This document shows, piece by piece, positions 32,337 to 40,582 of a DNA stretch of 64,000 nucleotides (the first letter of the stretch is position 1; each line of letters opens with the position of its first letter). Location: IMG/VR virus record IMGVR_UViG_3300049002_000006, positions 18,147-82,146 of that record; one strand, 5' to 3'. Under the pieces are notes generated by a model that was given only the letters and a program-made list of their open reading frames with translations, did no database searches and was not told the DNA's origin. Both the position numbers and the translations under genes were made by a program. The DNA is from a virus.

Positions 32337-33740
32337 CTACTTCTTCACGACCTTCTTTTTCTTGGTCGGGGCCGGCTCTTCGACCTTCTTCACTTTCTTC
32401 TTGGGCTTCTTCTCTTCTTCCTCTTCGACCTCTTCCTCGTCATCGAAGGACGGGCCGTCGTCTTCCATATCGAGGTCGTCGTCCTCGGTGTCTTCCGAAG
32501 CAGCGTCGTCCTCGTCCTCTTCTGGGAATGGCGAATCATCTTCTTCCTCGGCCTCTTCTTCGACTTCTTCCTCTTCGATCAGTTTGGTCAGGTCCTCCAG
32601 GCGAAGCTGGAGTGTCTTGCCCTTGCTCTTGCCCTCCGTGACCTTGACCGTCGCAACGCCCTTCTTGACCTCCTTGACGATGCCCTTACCGCCCTTAGAG
32701 ACCTCCCACTCGACCTCGTCCTTCGGTTCGAGTTCTACTTCTTCGGACTCCTCGTCCGAATCATCCTCGGTTTCCTCTTCGCTGTCGTCAGTGTCTTCGG
32801 ACTCTTCACTTTCTTCCTCGTCCTCGGAATCCCCACTATCAGCGTCTTCGTCCGAATCTGCTTCGCTGTCGTCATCGGCTTCCTCCTCTTCTTCGATTTC
32901 TTCCTCTACCTCTTCGTCGTCTTTCGGCTTCTTCTTTTTGTCGGCTTTCTTGTCCTTCTTTCCGTCAGCGGGCTTGTCTTCCTGGCCCTTCTTCGGTGTG
33001 GCCAGGAACAGATCCATCAACTCATCATACTCCAAAGCCCCTTGTTCGACCAGATCATCGAGACACGGAGCGGTTTTGTACAGCTTCATGTCCAGGTCGT
33101 TCCGTTCCGCCGTTTCGATCTTGTCGGCCCGCAGGTAGGTAATCGATCCTCCGTCCGATGCGAAACTGTCTTTCACGAACCGGACCTTGAGTGTCCGACC
33201 TCCCTTCGGATGGAAGAACTTGTGGATCGGCGAATCCTCATCGGCCGATTCAAGTTCCGTCTTGAGCAGGGCTCCGAAGGACTTGTAATGAGCCGAGTCG
33301 AACAACTGGAGGCCGGCTTCTTTGTTCTGTCGGTCCCGGACGAGAAAAGCTTGCTGCACCTTGGGCTCTTGCTCCTTCAGAACGGCTTCGGAAACCCCGC
33401 TCCGGCGGGCCTTGGCAACCTCCTCACACACCGGACACGGCTTACCGAAGTTTTCCTTGAGGCAGACGACCTTTCTCTTCCTAGGTCCTACGTTCTTGTG
33501 GATCATGTACGTCCGCTCGAAGTGCCACGACCCTTCGTCGGCCTTCGGGTTGCCCTTACCGACCTTGAACGCGATGAAGTCGAGTTGGTAGACTTTCGCC
33601 TCTTTCGGTCGGAATACTGACATGCCTTCCGGGACCGCGATTGCCGGCGGCGAGGAGTCGTCGTACTGACTGGCCCACTTCTTGGTGTCTGTGAAGTTCA
33701 TCACTTCTTCGGTCTTCTGGACTTTCTTCTTGTCGGCCAT
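32337..33740 (-). CDS. gp32-like ssDNA-binding protein with very long acidic tail
   Basis: From the ATG at 33740 the product has 467 residues. A zinc motif H81-x11-C93-x8-C102-x2-C105 fits T4 gp32 (H64-x12-C77-x9-C87-x2-C90) and lies in an OB-fold-like region (H-F-E-R-T-Y-M-I-H-K-N). After residue about 250 the chain becomes extremely acidic (Glu/Asp/Ser) with a KOW/Tudor-like island W-E-V-S-K-G-G-K-G-I-V-K-E-V, and ends Lys-rich. It would coat single strands and recruit replisome partners through the tail. The tail is far longer than that of T4 gp32. A terminator follows. Confidence 0.75.
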   Translation of the reverse strand: MADKKKVQKTEEVMNFTDTKKWASQYDDSSPPAIAVPEGMSVFRPKEAKVYQLDFIAFKVGKGNPKADEGSWHFERTYMIHKNVGPRKRKVVCLKENFGKPCPVCEEVAKARRSGVSEAVLKEQEPKVQQAFLVRDRQNKEAGLQLFDSAHYKSFGALLKTELESADEDSPIHKFFHPKGGRTLKVRFVKDSFASDGGSITYLRADKIETAERNDLDMKLYKTAPCLDDLVEQGALEYDELMDLFLATPKKGQEDKPADGKKDKKADKKKKPKDDEEVEEEIEEEEEADDDSEADSDEDADSGDSEDEEESEESEDTDDSEEETEDDSDEESEEVELEPKDEVEWEVSKGGKGIVKEVKKGVATVKVTEGKSKGKTLQLRLEDLTKLIEEEEVEEEAEEEDDSPFPEEDEDDAASEDTEDDDLDMEDDGPSFDDEEEVEEEEEKKPKKKVKKVEEPAPTKKKKVVKK

Positions 33741-33745
33741 GCGAA

Positions 33746-33931
33746 TCATTCCTTATGGTCGGGCGATTTTAGGACCTTGTTGAGTTCCCGGTAATAAGAC
33801 AGACGAGTCCCGAACCAGGCTTGGGCGATTGCCGACGTTACGGCGTATACGAGGACGTATACGCTGATGACTCCGGCACACAATCCTGCCAATGACAGGA
33901 CGGCAGCTAGAGCGTATTCCCAGGTCGTCAT
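33746..33931 (-). CDS. Small membrane protein
   Basis: The product has 61 residues and one or two hydrophobic segments (Y-A-L-A-A-V-L-S-L-A-G-L-C-A-G-V-I and V-Y-V-L-V-Y-A-V), then a charged end. It is coupled to the UvsY-like gene by a 4-nt overlap. Function unknown. Confidence 0.55.
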   Translation of the reverse strand: MTTWEYALAAVLSLAGLCAGVISVYVLVYAVTSAIAQAWFGTRLSYYRELNKVLKSPDHKE

Positions 33932-34431
33932 TCCTCCATCCTGCCTTTCAGGTACAGCTTCTTTTCCTTTTTGGTTTCGAGCCTCCTTTTCACTTTCCGG
34001 TCCTCTGACGAGTTTTGGGCAACTCTCACACGCGGTTCGGCAAAGTAGTCTCTGGCCTCTAACTTCACCAGATTTTCCAGGGCGGTCTTTCTTTGCTCGA
34101 ACCCGTTCACTAGTGCTTCCAACATTTCGACTTTGTATTTTGCCTGGTTGTAGGCTTTTGTGGCCACTCGGACGCGTTTGTCTCTGGCGACGGCCGCTTC
34201 CGCCGTCTTCTCGGTCAACTTAGGAAGACGGTATCTAGTTGTCGGATTAGAATACACGTCCAGTGTCACGTCGGCCCTGACCACTTCTAAAGCCGCCTTT
34301 CTCTCGTCCCTCCGAAACTTGGCCAGGGCTAACTGGACCGCTGCATTATGGAACTGCTCTGCCTGGTCGAGCCATTCTTCGTCTAATTTATTCTGGTCAA
34401 TCGCCAGAGGCGATGTTAGTTGTTCGGCCAT
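33928..34431 (-). CDS. UvsY-like recombination mediator (putative)
   Basis: The 167-residue product is helical. The pattern L-A-L-A-K-F-R-R-D-E-R-K-A-A-L-E, a helix Y-N-Q-A-K-Y-K-V-E-M-L-E-A-L-V-N-G, and R-K-T-A-L-E-N-L-V-K-L-E-A-R resemble UvsY-family mediators that load UvsX on gp32-coated DNA. Gene context (gp32-like and UvsX-like genes next in the transcript) supports this. The product starts close downstream of an inverted-repeat promoter element. Confidence 0.5.
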   Translation of the reverse strand: MAEQLTSPLAIDQNKLDEEWLDQAEQFHNAAVQLALAKFRRDERKAALEVVRADVTLDVYSNPTTRYRLPKLTEKTAEAAVARDKRVRVATKAYNQAKYKVEMLEALVNGFEQRKTALENLVKLEARDYFAEPRVRVAQNSSEDRKVKRRLETKKEKKLYLKGRMEE

Positions 34432-34440
34432 ACGTTTCCT

Positions 34441-34520
34441 TTAACGTCTAGAACGGCTTTAAACGGCCGATCATACGTCGGCCGGGCAAAATCATTGTCG
34501 CCGTAGCAAAGGCCGGGAAA
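34441..34520 (-). promoter_or_regulatory. Inverted-repeat promoter element, copy 1 (partly degenerate)
   Basis: CGGCCGATC at 34464-34472 lies 10 nt from TTCTAG on the - strand (34453-34448), 17 nt before the UvsY-like start. The distal arm is degenerate (GGCCGGG at 34511-34517). A central AAAATCATTGTCG is present. It belongs to a family of such elements at 46094, 48873, 55360 and 57110. Confidence 0.5.
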
Positions 34521-34536
34521 TCGACGTATACGCAAT

Positions 34537-35499
34537 CTATTTGCCCTTGCTCGAAAGGGCTTGCGATGCCTCAAAGGCTGCAAGAACGAGACCGGCTTTG
34601 GCCGTGTCGAACAGATTGAACTGAAAAAACCTCATGATTAGAGCCGCTTTGCCCGATGAATGATCCGCTTTCAAACAGATAGTCGAGGCGATGGTCATAA
34701 CCGCCCGGCGAATGCCTTCCGGATCTTCATCGAACTTCTGGACTACAGGAGCGACGTTCGGCCACGTCGGAATGATCTTGTCCCAGCCCATTAGTCTACG
34801 GAACAGAGCGAAGGCGTTGGAGTTTTCTTCTTCTATGGTAATGACTGAAGATTGTTCTTTGCTCGGAAGTTCTCGGACTTTATCGAGAATGACCAGAGCC
34901 TGCCGGGCCGACCCTCTACTGGCTTCCGCAATTTGCTTTAGCACGTCTTCGGACACTTTTGCCTTTTCGGCCTTGACCACCTTCTTCATCAAAGACACCA
35001 GATCGTCCTGACTGATCGACTGAAATCGAACCGTCGTGCATCTGGTTTTGATAGCGTCGATCACCTTAGACGGATCGGACGCGGCCAGGAAAAAGTAAAC
35101 TCCTTTCGGAGTGTCTTCTAGAATCTTTAGGATGGCTTGCTGGGCGAAGCCGGCTTTCGACCACGCCTGAATCTCGTCCAGGTAATAGATTTTCGTTTTT
35201 CCGACTAACGGCTTCATGCCCATCTGCCGTTCGATCTTCCTGATCGTATCGATAGGACTGTCCACAATGGCGCAGTTGAGTTCCGTGTAGGCCGATTCAG
35301 AACATCCTAACATCTTTTTCAGAATCCTAGCTACCGTAGTCTTTCCAGTTCCGCTTGGGCCGGTGAGTAGAATTACTTGCGGTATTCGATTCTTGTTCGC
35401 CATAGACTGGAGGGCTTTCACGGCGGCCTGTTGGCCGGTCAATTCTGCCAAGGTCTTGGGCCGGTGCTTATGATATAGTCCGCCGGCTTCTTCTGCCAT
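34537..35499 (-). CDS. Sliding clamp loader ATPase
   Basis: The 320-residue product is an AAA+ clamp loader like DnaX/T4 gp44. It has the entry motif L-Y-H-K-H-R-P-K-T-L-A-E-L-T-G-Q, Walker A G-P-S-G-T-G-K-T-T, Walker B I-Y-Y-L-D-E-I-Q-A-W, and sensor 1 F-F-L-A-A-S-D. An arginine finger Thr-Arg-Cys follows. It loads the DnaN-like clamp (41987-43033) in an ATP-dependent way. A separate small subunit was not recognised. Confidence 0.85.
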   Translation of the reverse strand: MAEEAGGLYHKHRPKTLAELTGQQAAVKALQSMANKNRIPQVILLTGPSGTGKTTVARILKKMLGCSESAYTELNCAIVDSPIDTIRKIERQMGMKPLVGKTKIYYLDEIQAWSKAGFAQQAILKILEDTPKGVYFFLAASDPSKVIDAIKTRCTTVRFQSISQDDLVSLMKKVVKAEKAKVSEDVLKQIAEASRGSARQALVILDKVRELPSKEQSSVITIEEENSNAFALFRRLMGWDKIIPTWPNVAPVVQKFDEDPEGIRRAVMTIASTICLKADHSSGKAALIMRFFQFNLFDTAKAGLVLAAFEASQALSSKGK

Positions 35500-35687
35500 T
35501 ACTTATGCTCCTTTGTCCAGTCCTTCTTATCGGTGAATACGAACACCGAATACTGACACTGCTTACACCTGGCCGCCTTGTCTAGTTCCGATTCGTTCGT
35601 GGCGTGACACGACGGACACGTCCAAGTGAATAGCCAGGTCTCTAACTCACGGTCGTAGCACCGGATTTGACCTTCGACACGTTTCAC
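35499..35687 (-). CDS. Small zinc-ribbon protein
   Basis: From the GTG at 35687 (overlapping the previous stop, GTGA) the 62-residue product has W-T-C-P-S-C-H and A-R-C-K-Q-C, a CxxC-CxxC zinc ribbon. It overlaps the clamp loader start by one base. Nucleic-acid or protein binding is likely. Confidence 0.6.
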   Translation of the reverse strand: MKRVEGQIRCYDRELETWLFTWTCPSCHATNESELDKAARCKQCQYSVFVFTDKKDWTKEHK

Positions 35688-35980
35688 GGCCAGTCCTTGT
35701 AAAAGACGCCCCCGGCCTTCGTCGTCGGCTCGACAATCTCCAGGGCCGCCATGCCGGGCAAGTCGCGGAGAACGGCCCATATCTCACTCGGCTTGATCTT
35801 GTCGGCCGTGTCGCGCTCGACTTGTGCTAGTATCCGGAAAGTGTCGATGATGTCGGCATCCGGAATCATCTTGACTAAGTCGATCCAGGACGCCCGATTG
35901 ACGTTCCGCCAGACCCGCATTTCGTACCCGAGGGCCTTGTACGGTCGAATGGTTTCGTAGGCGTCACCTTCGTGCTTCAC
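35684..35980 (-). CDS. Hypothetical protein
   Basis: From the GTG at 35980 (GTGA overlap) the product has 98 residues, mixed alpha/beta, with W-I-D-L-V-K-M-I-P-D-A-D and I-K-P-S-E-I-W-A-V-L. A helical wHTH-like pattern is possible, but no family is recognised. It is placed between the SLOG-like and zinc-ribbon genes. Confidence 0.5.
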   Translation of the reverse strand: MKHEGDAYETIRPYKALGYEMRVWRNVNRASWIDLVKMIPDADIIDTFRILAQVERDTADKIKPSEIWAVLRDLPGMAALEIVEPTTKAGGVFYKDWP

Positions 35981-36375
35981 TCCGGTTCCGGTACGGCGTA
36001 AGTCTTGCAGGACACTTTGGACTCTTGGGCCATCCGGATCATCTTTCCGGTGCTCTTGCACTTTCCATTCGTGAACGCCACTAGGTAGTCCGCTCGGCAT
36101 ATCATTTCCTCGTTCCGTTGTTTGGCCGGGTAGTCCTCGGCCGTGTGCCAGACTTGGACTAGATACCAGTTCCGCCCCGCCCACTTCATGACTAGTTTGT
36201 TCGTGCCGACACTCGACCGGATCATGATAATTGGGTCGGCCAGTTTCGACAGGGCGTGATCCAGTTTCTGTCTCAGGTAGCTGTACGTCGGCCCCGGCTC
36301 CTGGCTAATTACTATTACCTTCTTTCTCGTCTCTTCCGGCCACCTGATTGTCGGTGGTGAAGGTCTTTCGTTCAT
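35977..36375 (-). CDS. SLOG/DUF2493-like nucleotide-binding protein
   Basis: The 132-residue product shows the SLOG (YspA/DUF2493) order. It has a strand with K-K-V-I-V-I-S-Q-E, I-M-I-R-S-S-V-G, the A-R-N-like segment W-Y-L-V-Q-V-W near residue 71, and A-D-Y-L-V-A-F-T-N-G-K with G-K-M-I-R-M-A. These proteins bind nucleotides or nucleotide-like ligands and often sense or process them in phages. The substrate is unknown. Confidence 0.6.
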   Translation of the reverse strand: MNERPSPPTIRWPEETRKKVIVISQEPGPTYSYLRQKLDHALSKLADPIIMIRSSVGTNKLVMKWAGRNWYLVQVWHTAEDYPAKQRNEEMICRADYLVAFTNGKCKSTGKMIRMAQESKVSCKTYAVPEPE

Positions 36376-36559
36376 TGTCTTTACCGGTTTCTAGTGCGAG
36401 TTCCAATAGAGGGATGATACTTTCTTTTCCGCACGTCTCGACAATGTGAACTCCTTCTAGTCCGAATACTAGAGCGATGACAACGTGTTCTTCGATCGCT
36501 TCTTTGTCCAGGTCTTTAATCAAAGCTGACAGGGCTTTTGTGTATTCCTGATTTTTCAC
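36305..36559 (-). CDS. Small hypothetical protein
   Basis: It starts at a GTG at 36559 that overlaps the polymerase stop (GTGA). The 84 residues are helical (K-A-L-S-A-L-I-K-D-L-D-K) with a strand V-V-I-A-L-V-F-G-L-E-G. The end overlaps the SLOG-like gene by 71 nt in another frame. It is unrecognised; polymerase accessory function would be a guess. Confidence 0.45.
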   Translation of the reverse strand: MKNQEYTKALSALIKDLDKEAIEEHVVIALVFGLEGVHIVETCGKESIIPLLELALETGKDNERKTFTTDNQVAGRDEKEGNSN

Positions 36560-37965
36560 GCCGCGATCTCCATGGGGGCCTTCTCGTGCCACGACCTGCC
36601 CCGGGGGGCCACGTCCGCCTCGATTTCTAACGGGACGATAATCCAGCTGAAATGTTTACGGACTTCTTCGACCATTACTTTGTGACAGATCGCCAGCAGC
36701 TTCTTAACTTCGTCCTTGTGACAGTCGAACAGAATGGAATCGTGAATCTCTCCGACCATCAAGCACCGTTTCAGCCCGGCCTTCTCTAACTCTTCCAGAA
36801 TTCTGGGCATCGACCACAGGGCTAGATGGAAGGCCGACCCCTGGACCGGGATGTTGATGACTTGGTTGCGACGCATCGGGCTGTCACAACGAAACCCTGT
36901 CAGCAGGTCGAAGTAGCCACGTTCCAGATATTTATTATACCATTCCTTCTTCCATTTCGAGTAGACGGCGAAGCGTTCGTTCCAGAACTTCTTCTCCACT
37001 TGCTTGATATGGTATTCAAACGTGCCGGGCCGCGGGTCGCAATCTTCGAGGCACGCCCCCATAGATTTGATTCCGTTGCGAGCCAGGTGCTTTTCTAGAG
37101 GCACACCGCTATTGGTCGTGAGTTTGAGCTGGTCGATGGCGTGCCAAAGTGCTTTGGCACAGTCCACATAATAGCTTCCGTAGAACTGTGGGAAGACGTA
37201 CTTGTTTTTTGCGCAATATCTGGAATCTTTGCTAACTTCTTCCTTACTAAGCAGGTAGCACTCCATCGCCATGTCTCGGTGCATATCCGTCGTCTTGTCT
37301 TTGATGTATTTCAACAGGACCGGGTCCTTGTTGTAGCACGCCGAGACCTTGACCTCGATTCCGCCGTAATCGACTTCAACGATACAGTGATCCGGATGGC
37401 GTGGCTTGTAGCATCGCCGAACCATCTCGGCCAGTTTCTTATTTCTTACCGGCTGGTTCTGGAAGTTAGGCCGGCTACATCCGGACCTGTGGCTGAGAGA
37501 CAAATTGAGACTGTAGCCCGGATGCACGAACCCGTCGATCATTTCCCGCTTCAAGCCGTCGAGGTAAGTGGACTTGATCTTTAGGAGCTTTCGCAGGTCC
37601 TGGTATTTTTTCAGGAAAGGTAAGTCCGACGAGTCGAGTCTCGACAAGACCTCTTCTGTCATCTTCGGCTGGCCCGTCTTCGTCAACTCTCTCTGGTCGA
37701 TCTTAAATCCGAGGACGCCGTACAGGAGCTTACCGAATTGGGGCAGGCTGTTCAGGTTGGCCTTCTGCCCGAAGCGCTTCTTCCATTCTAACCAGACAGG
37801 ACTTCCTTTCAGAATGGCTTGCCTGATTTCAATCTTGTGGGCCATGCCCTTGATCGCTGATTCCAGGTAGTCCACGTCTACGGCGACTCCATTAAACTCT
37901 ATCTCGGCGAGAGCCCGTTGCCCACGATACAGGAGCTTGATCGCTTCTTTAGTATTCGGTTTCAC
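36556..37965 (-). CDS. Family A DNA polymerase core (no proofreading domain)
   Basis: The 469-residue product contains only the polymerase half of PolA. Motif A is E-V-D199-Y-G-G-I-E (normally DYSQIE). The O-helix reads R249-Y-C-A-K253-N-K-Y-V-F-P-Q-F-Y-G, with the sugar-selectivity site likely Phe258. Motif C is G-E-I-H-D-S-I-L-F (usually VHDE). The 3'-5' exonuclease is encoded separately at 40579-41796, fused to uracil-DNA glycosylase. The two proteins could form a bipartite replicase like the single-chain SPO1 polymerase. Confidence 0.85.
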   Translation of the reverse strand: MKPNTKEAIKLLYRGQRALAEIEFNGVAVDVDYLESAIKGMAHKIEIRQAILKGSPVWLEWKKRFGQKANLNSLPQFGKLLYGVLGFKIDQRELTKTGQPKMTEEVLSRLDSSDLPFLKKYQDLRKLLKIKSTYLDGLKREMIDGFVHPGYSLNLSLSHRSGCSRPNFQNQPVRNKKLAEMVRRCYKPRHPDHCIVEVDYGGIEVKVSACYNKDPVLLKYIKDKTTDMHRDMAMECYLLSKEEVSKDSRYCAKNKYVFPQFYGSYYVDCAKALWHAIDQLKLTTNSGVPLEKHLARNGIKSMGACLEDCDPRPGTFEYHIKQVEKKFWNERFAVYSKWKKEWYNKYLERGYFDLLTGFRCDSPMRRNQVINIPVQGSAFHLALWSMPRILEELEKAGLKRCLMVGEIHDSILFDCHKDEVKKLLAICHKVMVEEVRKHFSWIIVPLEIEADVAPRGRSWHEKAPMEIAA

Positions 37966-38588
37966 GAGAGTCGATTCCTGTGAAGGTGTTTATAGGTCTC
38001 GACCGCCGCTTTGATTTCGTTCCACTCCTTCGCAGACAGGGTCCTTCCTGTTTTCTGACTGCCCTGACGGTTGTTACCGCTTTTCGCGGTAAGTTCTATA
38101 AAGACCCGGTCGGACAGCATCTTGTCGATGTTCGCCACGAATCCGTTCGTGTTATACGTGTTGAGGAATGTCTGCACGTCTGACATCTTTGCCATATTCG
38201 GAATACCGGACCTGGCCCGGATGTATGCCGGGTTATCAAGGATCTTGGTGACGATCATCATGTCGATGGTGTCTGACGGGTTGTGTTCCTTTATGTTCTG
38301 CTTGACCTCACCGTTCGTCCTCTTGCCCTTGTCCGTCAAGGCGTACACTTTTGGCCGGACCTTATCCAGAAATCCTTGGTTGTGAAGTCCTCTTTCCCCC
38401 ATGACGTAAGACAGGACTTTATTATTGTCAGGATGTTCTTCTTCGTATCCGCGAAGACCTAGCAGTTTTTTGTTGTGCTGCCAGCTAGTCACTACCAGTT
38501 GCTCGGCGGTGAACGTGAGTAGCCCTTGACTGGTCAGGAGTTTTGCAGCCGACAGGATGTTTTGCTTGATGGTAGTCGAGTCAGACAC
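37962..38588 (-). CDS. Hypothetical DNA-metabolism protein
   Basis: The product has 208 residues. It overlaps the polymerase gene by 4 nt. The N-terminal 85 residues look like a winged helix (L-L-T-S-Q-G-L-L-T-F-T-A-E-Q-L-V, L-T-D-K-G-K-R). The rest is helical with no known signature. Co-transcription with the polymerase suggests a replication role. Confidence 0.5.
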   Translation of the reverse strand: MSDSTTIKQNILSAAKLLTSQGLLTFTAEQLVVTSWQHNKKLLGLRGYEEEHPDNNKVLSYVMGERGLHNQGFLDKVRPKVYALTDKGKRTNGEVKQNIKEHNPSDTIDMMIVTKILDNPAYIRARSGIPNMAKMSDVQTFLNTYNTNGFVANIDKMLSDRVFIELTAKSGNNRQGSQKTGRTLSAKEWNEIKAAVETYKHLHRNRLS

Positions 38589-38591
38589 TTA

Positions 38592-39164
38592 TCAGCCTCC
38601 GTTTTCCTTGAGGACTTCTTCTTGGATGCGATTCAGGTACACTGTCGGACCTATTCGCCTTTGGCAGTTTAGAACGTGGTTATGATCCGGAGCCTGCCAT
38701 CCTTCTGGTTTGAGATACTTCCCTGTCTCAGGGTTGATGATCGCCTTGCCATCCGGGAACTTGGAGTTGTTTGCCCGGCAGACTTCGGCCAGGTGGGGCA
38801 GGTCCGGAACGCCGCAGGCGACCAGGGCTCCGGTGGCGACGTAAATCAGGTCACATGCCCCGTCGATGATCTCTTCCAGAGTGTGCCATTCGTTATCAAT
38901 ACCATCATGGGACAATAGTTCGTAGTTGGGCTGACACGGCACTTCCTCCGGATCGCCCTTCATCGGCATAACTAGGAAGCCTAATGCGTGAATAGTTTCC
39001 ATGGTTTCTTCAAGGATCAGTTGGGCGGACAGCCGCCGGATAGCTTCATCCGGAACGCCCGGCATGGCCCGGATCGCCTGCCGCGGATCGTACTTAACGG
39101 CGACTCCTTTCGTGAAAAGATTCGAGAGGGCGACCTGGCTGAGCAGCGGATGAGTCTTCATCAT
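38592..39164 (-). CDS. MazG-like nucleotide pyrophosphohydrolase
   Basis: The 190-residue product has the all-alpha MazG motif L-I-L-E-E-T-M-E-T-I-H-A followed by L-E-E-I-I-D-G-A-C-D-L, i.e. E-E-x-x-E and E-x-x-D metal ligands, then L-I-Y-V-A-T-G. A C-terminal segment C-R-A-N-N-S-K-F-P-D-G-K-A is typical of related phage enzymes. It probably hydrolyses non-canonical or excess (d)NTPs to monophosphates. Confidence 0.7.
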   Translation of the reverse strand: MMKTHPLLSQVALSNLFTKGVAVKYDPRQAIRAMPGVPDEAIRRLSAQLILEETMETIHALGFLVMPMKGDPEEVPCQPNYELLSHDGIDNEWHTLEEIIDGACDLIYVATGALVACGVPDLPHLAEVCRANNSKFPDGKAIINPETGKYLKPEGWQAPDHNHVLNCQRRIGPTVYLNRIQEEVLKENGG

Positions 39165-39478
39165 GTTCCTTTCTTGACTACTCGGTACCGAACCTTAGCA
39201 CAGTTGTCATGGTGTAGGCGAGTCTTTTGGAAGGCTTTGATCCACTTCTGGACCTTGTTAGCAGCGTCCAGATACGCCCGACTCGGCCGCATGTCCTTTT
39301 CTTGCCCCGGCCGGTACGTAGACCAGATCAGGTCTCGGAGTTCTTTCGGGAGTTGGAACCAGTGAGCGGCACAGCCCCACTTGGCCGGAGGCACTTGTTG
39401 CTTGCAGCCGGGCCAATGACAGCTGTGAGGCCGGTCCTGCTTCTGCCTTTGGACATAATCAGCCTTCCGATTCGCCAT
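39161..39478 (-). CDS. Conserved small zinc-binding phage protein
   Basis: From the ATG at 39478 (AGGAG 8 nt upstream) the 105-residue product reads S-C-H-W-P-G-C, P-A-K-W-G-C-A-A-H-W, L-P-K-E-L-R-D-L-I-W, and Y-R-P-G-Q-E, a familiar phage protein pattern with a C-C-C-H zinc site. The role is unknown. It overlaps the MazG-like gene by 4 nt. Confidence 0.6.
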   Translation of the reverse strand: MANRKADYVQRQKQDRPHSCHWPGCKQQVPPAKWGCAAHWFQLPKELRDLIWSTYRPGQEKDMRPSRAYLDAANKVQKWIKAFQKTRLHHDNCAKVRYRVVKKGT

Positions 39479-39529
39479 CTTCCGGCTCCTGATTGTTTGT
39501 ATTCTAGGCGGACGAGGGAACGAAGAGGC

Positions 39530-39564
39530 GGGGCGGTTATTTTCTGGACGTTTATAACCGCCCC
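39530..39564. terminator. 11-bp hairpin
   Basis: GGGGCGGTTAT (39530-39540) and ATAACCGCCCC (39554-39564) form a perfect stem with a 13-nt loop, 16 nt after the stop of the gene at 39580 on the - strand. A T-tract is lacking, so termination efficiency is uncertain; an RNA processing or translation role is also possible. Confidence 0.5.
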
Positions 39565-39579
39565 TGGAACGACTGCCCA

Positions 39580-40203
39580 TCAGCCGTCGTACTCTTCGTC
39601 TTGATCTTCCTGATCTTCCTCGTCGTCGTCCTCTTCTGACCTGCGAATCCTTTCCTTCGCCGCTAGGACCTTTTTGTCAGGGCCGATCACTTCGTGAGGG
39701 ACGAACGGAGTCTCTTCCGAGACGATTTCGAGTTTCGACACCGTGATATTCAGGAATTCGACCTCAATCGAGACGAGTGCCCCGTTCGGGACGTCTTTCG
39801 GACTAAGCCCCCAATGGGCTAGGCCAGCCTCGCAGATGGTCTTCTCCACCTCCGGATTGACGTACTTGCCTAATTCTACGGTCGGCTTAGTCCCGGAGCA
39901 GTAGACGGTTCCGAACCAGTCTTTTCTCTTGATCTGACCAGGAGTCCTTCTCGACAGAGGTTCCAACCGCCAGAAGTAGAACTTCTTCCTGATCCGTTTC
40001 GGTTCTTCCGGCGGCTGATCGTGTTCGTGTGTCTGAGCCGCCGGAGCTTTGACGTGAGTTCCGTTTCTTTGGACGAAAAGCGTCGAGTGTCCGTTTACTT
40101 CGGAAGCGACAGTTAGCGCTCTGGCCGCTAGGACCTTGAACGCTTCTCGTTCCTGTTCAGTTAAGGGAGCTTTCATATCGCGACTGAAAGTCAGTTGATC
40201 CAT
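39580..40203 (-). CDS. Hypothetical protein with acidic C-terminus
   Basis: The product has 207 residues. A helical start (P-L-T-E-Q-E-R-E-A-F-K-V-L-A) is followed by a beta domain (K-F-Y-F-W-R-L-E-P-L, F-G-T-V-Y-C-S-G-T-K) and an acidic end (E-E-D-D-D-E-E-D-Q-E-D). No motif is recognised. Acidic tails of this kind recur in this phage. Confidence 0.55.
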   Translation of the reverse strand: MDQLTFSRDMKAPLTEQEREAFKVLAARALTVASEVNGHSTLFVQRNGTHVKAPAAQTHEHDQPPEEPKRIRKKFYFWRLEPLSRRTPGQIKRKDWFGTVYCSGTKPTVELGKYVNPEVEKTICEAGLAHWGLSPKDVPNGALVSIEVEFLNITVSKLEIVSEETPFVPHEVIGPDKKVLAAKERIRRSEEDDDEEDQEDQDEEYDG

Positions 40204-40234
40204 TGTTTAATCCTCCTTTCTTTTGGTATTTGAA

Positions 40235-40582
40235 TCAGGCCCCAGGAGGCAGTTCCGTACCAGGAGTCGGAACGTCTTGTTGATCGCCGGCCTTCGCCAA
40301 AGGAACAGTTGTCTCTGCCCCTAGCGTGGCAGGAACTTCCGTCGGGACCGGAGGCGTCACGCTCGCCCTGGCCTGGTCCATCATTGCCGAGAACTTCGCC
40401 TCTAGCCGGTTGAAGCATAGCCCGATGTCCTTCACCTTACCCTCGGCCCGGTTGCTATACAAGCTTTGGGCGATGCCGACGAACTCCTGGCCTGTCCGAT
40501 AGTTGCCGAACAGCTTTCGCAGGGTATCTACTTCCTTCTGCACGACTTCCAACGATTCGATACTGACGGTTGCGTTAATCAT
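40235..40582 (-). CDS. Small hypothetical protein
   Basis: The product has 115 residues: a helical first 75 residues (S-L-E-V-V-Q-K-E-V-D-T-L-R-K-L-F) and a Pro/Thr-rich disordered tail. It overlaps the UDG-exonuclease stop by 4 nt. Function unknown. Confidence 0.5.
   Translation of the reverse strand: MINATVSIESLEVVQKEVDTLRKLFGNYRTGQEFVGIAQSLYSNRAEGKVKDIGLCFNRLEAKFSAMMDQARASVTPPVPTEVPATLGAETTVPLAKAGDQQDVPTPGTELPPGA

Noticed and set aside
32362-33138. Ser-rich + strand frame opposite the acidic tail of the gp32-like gene (similar at 49190-49723)
   Set aside because: GAA/GAC-rich coding on one strand reads as TTC/TCC/TCG on the other, giving poly-Ser by necessity; no start signals.
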